From: Incurvaria masculella
Taxonomy: Eukaryota > Arthropoda > Insecta > Lepidoptera > Incurvariidae
NCBI GenBank assembly: GCA_946894095.1
Contig: OX335644.1
Coordinates: 15,233,595 to 15,297,594, forward strand
Length of the DNA: 64,000 bases
Direction: 5' to 3'
Shown here: one piece after another, positions 57,501 through 64,000 of the stretch
Position numbering within the stretch: the first letter of the stretch is position 1
Layout: every line of letters starts with the position of its first letter
Made by a program: the position numbers and the translations under genes
Notes under the pieces: model-generated
What the model saw: the letters and a program-made list of their open reading frames with translations, nothing else
Database searches by the model: none
What the model was told of the DNA's origin: nothing

Positions 57501-60500
57501 TTATCTAAATGAATAGTGAGAGCTTGAAACAAACTGGAAGTGCTCAGTGATTTTACAGTGAATGATTTAAAGCATTGGAATTGAGCATTGAACTGTCACC
57601 TTAACAAAAATAATCTATTCTGCTCATAGGCAACAGAAGAGCTGGAGCAGACGACATCGATGCAGGCGGAGACCGTGAGCAGCTGGCAGGCAGAGCGCGA
57701 GGAGACAGCGCAGCAGCTGGCGTCGCTGCGGGCGCGCGTGGAGAGCGCCGAGCGGGCGCTGCAGGAGGCGCGCGCCGCCGTCGCCAGCGGGGACCAGAGC
57801 ACGCTGCAGCGGCTCACCGACCTCACCGTACACCGCGAAACCCTACAAGTACGCTTCTCTATCTAGAGAGGACAGTGCCGGCCCAACTACTGGCGAGTGC
57901 ATGATTCAGGAGGTGTCATACTGTCCTAACTCTTCGCTAGGGATAACCCAACTTAACTGGGACAACTCATCTGTTCCGAGCATCGTTTGCTTATCAGCCC
58001 AGTTGGACTGGGTACTAAGAGCGCTGGCTGTGCGCGGAGAGGACAGCTCGGGCACAACATGCTTGCACGACAAACGACTACTTACTGGCAGTGGGAATCC
58101 AACCTCAATGTAGAGCTCTGAAGGCCGAAGCCGATGGTTGGCACGCCCCCGACCCGTAATTTGGGCTGCTAACCCCATGTGACGGATAATTCCGGCGGGG
58201 GTAAATTAATGGAACAATGTGCAGTGATCATTAGTGTGTTTAATAAAAACACTATTTTTTCACTAGGAACGCTTGGACACGCTGGAGCGCGAGAACGCGA
58301 CGCTGGCGGGGCGGTACGCGCGGCGCGCGCGCGACATGCAGGCGGAGGAGATCAGCCTGCCGGAGGGTGCGGCGGAGCTGCAGGAGTACGCGCTGCGCAC
58401 GCGCGAGGAGCTCATCGTGGCGTGCGTGGCGCGCGATGCCGCCGCCGACGCCGAACAGTCGCTGCGCTCGGAAATGCTCGTGCAGGTTGGTCACTGGACA
58501 CGCTGTGTCAGAATCATAGAGAGTGGTCGCCATTTTGAACTTTTTAATTTAAATACATTTTTGTTTGCACAACCAACACTTGCTAATGCATAAGTGACTG
58601 AATAAAATAATTAAATAATCATCAGTTACAGATTCTCACGGGTGAATTTGCAAACGATATAAAAAAGGTGTTCCTGGCATCTGCTCAAGATTTGCACCAT
58701 TTGATTGACACCAATAATTACTACCCATCTCTTCTTTCTCCTCCCGGAGCATCGCGTCTTCTTGCTGGAATCGAGCCTCAGTTTAACCGGTTCTGAAAAA
58801 GGCATCCCAGTGAACCCCTCCAGCTATGTGCCCATTACGATAACTGTTATTTTATGTAAAGTTATGGAGCGTCGCATACTTTTTTAGCTCTCAACATATT
58901 TAGAAGTCAGTAAAGTCCTGTAAGAAAAACAGTATGTTTTCTGAAAATCAACTGGAGATCTTTGTGCTGTTCCATATACGTTACCATTTATGGTGCAACG
59001 TCGGGCGATTTTCCGATTGTGTCTGGTTTTATGCAAGGCTCCGCACTGTCACCTACTCGATTTTTTATAATTATCTATCTTTTATAGCACCCTTTAACGG
59101 TGTAAAGCGAATACTAATTTGTTTAAGAGCAAAACCAATTAAGGTGGCCCAACCCGCTCATCTCCCCATACAAAAGGGGAAAGAAGATCACGCCCATATT
59201 TCTTGTCAGAGATCCAAAATTTTGCTCATAATAGCTTTATTTGATCGAACTAGATGTCTAATGATCATTGGCATTGTAACATTGTGTTTGGTTTCCAAGT
59301 TATAACGTCCGAAAGTTCGGATTTTTCGCGCGTTTTATACAATTACTTTGGAGGTGGATTACGCAATGATAAAGTAAGAACATCTTAAAAAGATTAGTCA
59401 TCAGACATAGCTTGTTTAATCAAGATTTATAATCTATTTGGTTTTTGTTAGATTTTTGACTACAGCGGTCGTGGTTTACTTTTAGCTATAAGTCGTTTTG
59501 AAATTAAAATTTTCGTAAATCTTACCAAATCATACACTATGCACATTGTCTTTTTTGTGGACAGGTTGCATCTTCCTCATAACGGAGCCTGTCTTATTCT
59601 TAGAAACAGAGAAGGTCCCAGAGCGCAACAGCACGGTTTTGTACCGTGCCCGCAAATGAGTTCAGGCCGCCGGGTTGGGCCACCTTAAGGAAGAAATTCT
59701 GAAAATGATTTTGATGCTATGGCTATTTGTTTATCACTAATTAAAGTACATCACTTTTCGTGTGTTTATTGCATAATGTTTGTATGGGTAGAGCAAGTTC
59801 AGAACCCTGTTATCCAAAACCATCAATAAATTATTAATAATAGTCAATTAAAGTACTTTGTTAACCAGAATGCATCACAATGAAAATATTTACAACAAAT
59901 AATGTAGTAAATATTTACTGGTAATAGTTAATACTAATCGCATTTATTACTCTGACAGTAACATATCTGTCTACACCATACGACTCACCTCTCTTTACCA
60001 ATGGCGGTTTGATATGTCTCTGGTAAGGCAGATAAGTCAGAAAGGTGCATCTGGCTCTCAAATTTCGACATGAGGGCTATATGGCATGGGAAAGACTTCG
60101 TGGACATTATTTAAAACTTAACCAAAGTAACTTCAACTCTAACCCAAGAAAACATTTCATATCTAACCGAGTGGTGGACTCTTGGAACAAACTGCCACAA
60201 GAAGTGATCAGTGCTATAACAGTGAACGGGTTTAAAAACCAATTGGCCAGTTATTTTAAATAAAAAAAACAGACGTTAAATAACCAAATAGTGCACTCAA
60301 CCAATGACATACACGCATCAGCTTTAAGCTGCTAGTGTATATAAATAAATAAATAAATAATAAATGTGTGTTGTGACGTGATTTACATACTCGCGTCGCC
60401 ATGAAAACAGTTGGGAATGTGTGAGGTGACCATCAATGCGATAACTATAAACCTGAACAATCATTTTCAATGCAGGGTGGGTTGATGCGGGAGCAGATCC

Positions 60501-63500
60501 AGAGGCACCAGACGCTGGCTGCGCACTATGAGAAACTGAGGTGAGTGGGATTTTAGTCATTACCAAGTTTTTCATAAGGCTGGAGTGCACGATCTCGAGT
60601 TAAAGTTAATGTTAAGATATATCTAACCTTAGTTAATAAGAAGGCCGATATAGCTAACAATAACAGTGACTTTAACCAGGGTTGGTGCACTTCAGCTTAA
60701 CCCAACTTAATCTGAACCTGCCTTAATGTAATGAGCAAATAAGATATTTTCAAGGTTATTTGCCAAGATTACAAAGATACTCGTTAGTTTAAGGATTTAA
60801 ATTTTCTTAGGACATGTATGAGGTGTGTCCCTAAAGTGTCCGACTGTGTTTCTTACTCCACGCTCGTATTATTCTTCCTCGTCCGGCTTACGTCTTCCTT
60901 CGACGTAATCACCCAGTATCTAAGTAACAAGTACCGTTGATGACTGCGCCGGCTGGCGATGTCGTGACGGGTCACTGCTTAATTTCGTACCCCACCGATG
61001 TCACTTGAGAATTTTGGTGCAGAATTCATGAATGCAGGTCGGACAATTTTGGGACACAGGTAATGTCATGTTGTCAAAAAATATTAAAATTAACCTAGTT
61101 GTACTTAGAAAAATCTTGTCTAGTTAAGCTGGCTTCTTTCAATGATCACTATCTATTCTATACATATTTTTTTACAGTCAGTCAAACAATCGACTGACTT
61201 TTACAAACATTGTCAAAGTTTGTTAAGTGTTTTTATTAATTGGAATCCAAATTGAAAGCCGATGCGTGGTTCAATATTGATATCTGTTGACTGTACAATA
61301 ATACCATCAAAATTTATGAAATGATCAATGCGAGCCGAAACGTATGATATGTGCCAGAGAACGCATGGAGGCGATGGAGTCGGAGCGACAGCGCTGGGCG
61401 ACGCTCGAGGAGCAGCTGAGGGCGTCCGAGGCTCGTCTACAGCAGACAACGGCAGAAAAGGTGTGTTTTATGGATTCACTGAGCAGTGGAACTGTTTGCT
61501 CAGGTTCCATTTTAAACGTAGTAGTGGTCACTTCACTTTGATTCATATATTATATTATAATTAGATTAACAAGACTGAACAAGGCTTCAAGTTGCAGTTT
61601 CTTAAAACGCTCCGATTACTGTGATGACGTGACAGCTTCCGCCGCCCGTTCGCTGTGCAGACAGGTGCCAAGCAAAGCTCGTGTGCACGGCGACTCGTGA
61701 CGGAAGCTGTGCAGTCACGCGAGGTAACAGAGGATTTAATAAAAGCTTAGTTTAAAACGTTATTTCTCAGAAAGTATGAGATCTTTTCAAATGATTTAAA
61801 CTATGTATTATGTAAACATTTTCGCTTCATCTTTCTGTTAGGTCACTGTTACCTTATTTTAGTATGGTCCATCACCTAATTATATAATTGCATGAAACAA
61901 AAACTCATGCTCGAGTATGTCATGTCAGACCCAAGTAGAACATTGCATTTTGTCATCGCGCAGACGAAGCTGTCGGAGCAGGTGGCAGAGCTGCGCGGGC
62001 GCGTGTCGTCGCTGCAGACCGACCTCGACAACAACGAGAAGGTGCAGCAGGACTTCGTGCGACTCTCGCAGTCCTTGCAGGTGAATATATCGGCTATGTG
62101 TTGTCCGTTGCCTTCACGCAAATGGAGCTGTATATCGTCAGTATACTGATAAAACCCTTTAATTGAAGAAATGAGAGTTCCGAGATAAATGGAATCGAAA
62201 GTTTAATAGCTCATAATGGTTGGTAAACTTGGTCGCACCCGGGACGTACAGGAGTATCTCATTTTTATGAAATTTTGTAGTAGAGTTGAAAAAGTGATAG
62301 TTTCTCTGTTTTCTTTCATATTTTTGTGAATATACTGCAAATGATGCTGTAAAAAATAACCTGGTAAAAAGCTTTGCTAAAAGTTTAAACATAAATGATA
62401 GAGCAAATAAATTAATATATGTATTCTATATATCTATATAAAAGCTATAATTGTGAGATGCGCCTGTTTGTCCCGAGTGCGATTAATTGTCCATGTGTTT
62501 ACACAACCTAACTTTAAAACTAATCGTCATAGCAATAAATCGGTTTTAACATAAGAAATAGCTTGGAAAATTATATAGAATTGGATTATTAACTAATTTT
62601 ACAAAAAAAAATACAATTAGTGGGTTTTACCAGTATACCGACGAATGATTACTATTTAAATGTGTTTCTACTTGTTGTCTTGACCTTTTGCACATTCCAG
62701 GTGCAACTCGAGCGGATCCGCGAGGCCGAGTCGGAGGTTCGGTGGCAGCACGACGAGGACGTGAGCGAGTGCACCGCCTGCCACCACCACCTGCCGCCCA
62801 ACAAGAAAAAAGTACCACCCTCGCTTAACTTGTGGACAATAACATTCAATCTTATTGTCACTGTCAACAAGATCTAATTTCGCATCAGTCAGTCAGCCTG
62901 TTTGCGTCCACTGCTAGACATACGCCTCTTCAATTTTCCTCCAGTCCTCCCGGCCCTCAGCGGTACGGAACCACTGCTTTCTGCCGACGCACTTGATTTC
63001 GTCGTCCCACCTGGCGGGTGGTCTTTCCACACTCCGTTTTCCTGTCCACGGCCACCAGTGTAGGACACGGCATCGAGGAAGTTTATATTTAACCCACCTC
63101 TTTTGGTCATGGTACCTTTTTCTTTTTTGTTCAGACTCAGTTTTAACTCTGAACCACAGTCATATTAGCCCAACACCGCACTCCCGAAGGAATTCGGTGC
63201 AATGCCAGGACCTTACCTTCATGAGCATGTCTACATTTAACTGGATGGAAAGCACAGAATATTTTTCATTGTCGTCTCAACCATCTTTTCATCCAATGCG
63301 ATGGTACCAACTCGAGCGGCCTTAGCCCTATCACCTAGCGGAGACAGGGAACCTACAGTTTTACATGGATTCCGAACCAGTGAACAGCTCGCATTCGTGA
63401 CGAAATGCACATATCGAACTCAGAAAGAGAAAGAAAATGGTTCATGAACGGGGTGGGTATTTGAACCCAGACCTCTGGCATGCAAGGCCTTGCGCCACTA

Positions 63501-64000
63501 AACTGCGAGCCGCTCTACATACAGCAACATGTTTATCCGTGTCTACAGTTGCACATCGGTCGGATATTCTGGTGCCTGAAGAAGTTTCGCTTCAAAATAT
63601 TTACAATGTTTGAATTCAATTTGATTTACTGGCCGTCGCAACACCTGTATATCGTCGGTATACTGATAAAACCCTCTAATTGAACAAATTAGAGTTTCCA
63701 GATAAATGGACTTGAAAGTTTAATAGCTCATAATGGTTGGTACAATTGTCCATGTATTTACACAACCTAACTTTAAAACGAACCGTCATAGCAATATATG
63801 GTGATTATTAACTAATTTTACTAAAAACATGTATAACAAGTTGTTGGTCTGTGTCAACAGTCGCACTGCCGGCACTGCGGTCGGATATTCTGCGGCGCGT
63901 GCCTCGCGCGCACCGTGCTGTCGGGCCCACGCAAGGCGCCCTCGCACGTGTGCAACGTCTGTCACACGCTGCTCGAACGCGACACGCGGCCCTACTTCAG
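45590..64000 (+). CDS. Rbpn: Rabaptin-5 orthologue (Rab effector) with FYVE-type zinc finger, 3' end outside
   Basis: Fifteen exons with consistent phases: 45590-45641, 48903-49022, 50085-50222, 51117-51229, 52960-53070, 55064-55177, 55722-55758, 56822-56943, 57630-57848, 58267-58485, 60476-60540, 61358-61460, 61964-62080, 62701-62811, 63861-64000. About 593 residues are seen. ATG 45590 has A at -3 and G at +4. Matches to rabaptin-5: FNVQRAKMKELFLQKEE near the start; AQEDTEMLRSLVVPLEEEIK (179-198); CSMCANYESQL (about 234-244); coiled coils at 270-415 and 440-510; NNEKVQQDFVRLSQSLQVQL followed by ERIREAES. The C-terminus has W525xxD528 and four CxxC pairs (C534/C537, C550/C553, C558/C561, and VCNVC), with HCRHCG as in FYVE fingers. 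The protein should bind endosomal Rab GTPases, and the finger phosphoinositide or membrane, in early endosome fusion. Confidence 0.9.
45642..47148. other. Rabaptin intron 1, first part, nothing recognised
   Basis: The sequence is unassigned and AT-rich. Short ORFs such as the one at 46808 show no family likeness. Confidence 0.4.
47151..47759 (+). mobile_element. pogo/Tigger-like deletion derivative
   Basis: The ends CTGTAATACCCCGACTTATG and GTAAGTCCGGGGTATTACTG are inverted and each flanked by TA. The inside starts like a pogo-type transposase (ATG TCA TCT AAA AGA ACG, at about 47324) and ends RQTTLLEYMKPSTF with a TAA, but the catalytic middle is missing and stops occur. It is therefore a 609-bp non-autonomous remnant in rabaptin intron 1. 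Confidence 0.75.
47760..48902. repeat. Unclassified repeat plus SINE-A fragment
   Basis: The sequence CTACAGGGTGTCGTAACGGCCAG at 48110-48130 (quoted in two overlapping parts, CTACAGGGTGTC and GTAACGGCCAG) recurs inverted at about 48533-48562, so the two bound a foldback-like unit. Between them, 48290-48415 is a reverse SINE-A fragment (ACTTGGACATGGCTGGTTAA). The overlapping ORFs at 47793-48208 show no family likeness. Confidence 0.4.
50445..50735. repeat. hAT-type MITE, second copy
   Basis: The ends CAGGGCCGGATCAAACATG and AACCTAGGCCCTG are inverted. The flanks GTTTTGAG and GTTTCTAG match at 6 of 8 positions, which suggests an old 8-bp duplication. It is in rabaptin intron 3. Confidence 0.6.
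51604..51725 (+). mobile_element. LINE C-terminal fragment
   Basis: This forward fragment encodes KQWFRTAEGREDLRKIGEAY, then QHWTQT, with a following GACTGACTGAC repeat. It is the same family as 7508-7715 and 62885-63095. Confidence 0.6.
53071..53761. other. Rabaptin intron 5, first part, nothing recognised
   Basis: This is AT-rich intronic DNA after donor GTAAAC at 53071. No element was seen before the palindrome at 53762. Confidence 0.4.
53762..54039. repeat. Near-perfect 278-bp palindrome from a tRNA-derived SINE
   Basis: The arms 53762-53900 and 53901-54039 are reverse complements with no gap; one mismatch was seen (GGTCGTGGCATTCG against GGTCGTGACATTCG). The centre is GAAGCAGGAC|GTCCTGCTTC, the T-arm end of the tRNA-like head found at 54252. 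It is an inverted dimer of that SINE with most of the head lost. Confidence 0.9.
54252..54416 (+). repeat. tRNA-Thr-like SINE
   Basis: The first 75 nt (54252-54326) fold as a tRNA: acceptor GTCGGGA/TTCCGAC, D stem GCTC/GAGC, anticodon stem TGGA/TCCA with loop CATGTAA (TGT, threonine), and T arm GCAGG-TTCATGT-CCTGC. Position 33 is A where U is invariant, and the 27-43 pair is mismatched, so this is a SINE head and not a working tRNA. The tail matches the arms of the palindrome just upstream. Confidence 0.8.
54505..54680. repeat. Dispersed repeat, gctgcggtactcgactccg family
   Basis: It starts TATCACTAGCTGCGGTACTC and contains AGGTTGGTCCAGGACAATGT and TGAGCCGATATGATATGAC. It shares blocks with 30650-30815 and 3613-3790. 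Confidence 0.45.
56035..56225 (+). repeat. SINE-A fragment
   Basis: Body and tail: GTCCGTGTTTTCCATGCAGT, GGCATTTATTTCTTTCGGGA, GTGTGGTATTAGCCATCCAT, and an A run at 56218. Confidence 0.6.
56364..56715. repeat. Foldback element, gttccgaccca ends, next to rabaptin exon 8
   Basis: The arms (about 56364-56510 and 56570-56715) pair imperfectly over about 140 bp: GTTCCGACCCATA / TATGGGTCGGAAC, GCAAAAAGTATTGCACTTAA / TTAAAGTGCAATACTTTTTG. It lies 106 bp before the exon 8 acceptor. No ORF is seen. Confidence 0.75.
58715..59095 (+). pseudogene. LINE reverse transcriptase remnant
   Basis: It translates in broken frames as KKGIPVNPSSYVPITITVIL, then CKVMERRIL (the RT block before the palm), then a gap, then SGFMQGSALSPTRF (the SGxPQGS-LSPxLF motif). 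Large deletions remove the catalytic DD. It lies in rabaptin intron 10, in the same direction as the gene. Confidence 0.65.
59139..59688. repeat. TTAA-flanked MITE
   Basis: The ends TTAAGGTGGCCCAACCCG and CGGGTTGGGCCACCTTAA are a perfect 18-nt inverted repeat including TTAA at both edges. It is 550 bp with no ORF. The TTAA target fits piggyBac- or Kolobok-type mobilisation, but the source is unknown. It is in rabaptin intron 10. Confidence 0.8.
60033..60363 (+). mobile_element. LINE 3' end (ORF2 C-terminus and TAAA repeat)
   Basis: The frame reads AWERLRGHYLKLN, then NPRKHFISNRVVDSWNKLPQ, then EVISAITVNGFKNQLASYFK and TAA at 60261. Then comes a short 3' UTR and an AATA/AAAT repeat (about 60342-60362), the usual LINE end. 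It is less damaged than the copy at 6545-6712 and is in rabaptin intron 10. Confidence 0.75.
62143..62600 (+). repeat. Intronic segment duplicated downstream
   Basis: The segment 62143-62230 (TATACTGATAAAACCCTTTA to TAGCTCATAATGGTTGGTA) recurs at 63655-63742. 62488-62545 (ATTGTCCATGTGTTTACACA, CCTAACTTTAAAACTAATCG) recurs at 63746-63800, with the part between deleted. This is a local duplication around the last rabaptin exons seen. Confidence 0.8.
62885..63100 (-). mobile_element. LINE C-terminal fragment
   Basis: Minus-strand frames read PPARWDDEIKCVGRKQWFRT, then AEGREDWRKIEEAYV and QWTQTG, with a frame break. See 7508-7715 and 51604-51725. Confidence 0.65.
63150..63517 (-). repeat. SINE-B copy with full body
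   Basis: On the minus strand the head is GAGCGGCTCGCAGTTTAGTG with B-box GGGTTCAAATACCC, then CGTCACGAATGCGAGCTG, then the body shared with SINE-A (AAAACTGTAGGTTCCC, CTAGGTGATAGGG, GGTCCTGGCATTGCACCG), to about 63150. It shows both SINE types share one body and tail. Confidence 0.7.
63535..63600 (+). pseudogene. Partial duplicate of the rabaptin FYVE exon
   Basis: GTGTCTACAGTTGCACATCG and GGTCGGATATTCTGGTGCCT match the acceptor and start of the real exon at 63851-63905 (GTGTCAACAGTCGCACTGCC, GGTCGGATATTCTGCGGCGC), with about 10 bp lost between them. The match fades after about 63575. It lacks the Cys pattern and is not expected to be used. Confidence 0.7.

Noticed and set aside
61610..61740. 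Extra rabaptin exon in a GC-richer intronic stretch
   Set aside because: The phases of exons at 61358-61460 and 61964-62080 already agree, and its translation shows no rabaptin likeness.

Overview
The window is a nuclear segment from an insect, most likely a moth or butterfly. The inference rests on split genes with GT-AG introns, GC-rich exons in AT-rich DNA, very dense SINE, LINE and MITE debris of lepidopteran style, TTAGG repeats (the usual insect telomere unit), and a nuclear mitochondrial fragment with the insect ND1 - tRNA-Leu(CUN) - 16S order. No bacterial-type gene, CRISPR array or operon is present.

Three host genes lie head to tail on the + strand. (1) The 3' part of a protein with two double-stranded-RNA-binding domains (343-7183, six exons, stop at 7181). 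(2) A complete secreted group III phospholipase A2 (11977-41938; four exons, 332 residues, first intron 26.1 kb). (3) The rabaptin-5 orthologue, a Rab GTPase effector (45590 to beyond 64000; fifteen exons seen), with coiled coils and a FYVE-type zinc finger that runs off the window end. Exon junctions were placed by eye; the phases agree at every junction and the PLA2 exons sum to an exact open frame. The three genes have unrelated roles (RNA binding, phospholipid hydrolysis, endosome trafficking), so they look like ordinary neighbours and not a functional cluster.

Most of the remaining DNA is transposable. The large PLA2 intron holds an apparently intact 4.7-kb DNA transposon (23966-28687) with an 878-residue transposase-like ORF, matching terminal inverted repeats, a 4-bp ATAT target duplication and a 61-bp tandem repeat near one end; it split an older SINE and was later hit by another SINE. 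The same intron carries a decayed mariner transposase, a broken LINE reverse transcriptase, two large foldback elements with TTAGG loops, a hAT-type MITE with perfect 8-bp duplications, and a foldback rich in CGTATAA motifs. The rabaptin introns hold a pogo-like deletion derivative, a near-perfect 278-bp palindrome made from a tRNA-derived SINE, a TTAA-flanked MITE and LINE fragments. A numt lies between PLA2 and rabaptin.

The most unusual structure is in gene 1. The 3' splice site plus the first part of exon 5 has been amplified into about twelve tandem units (4925-6420; 129 or 120 bp, all multiples of three). Eleven units keep a TGTGTAGCAG acceptor, but only the last continues into the second dsRNA-binding domain. 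PLA2 exon 3 is also preceded by a tandem array, of 82-85 bp units, that runs into its acceptor.
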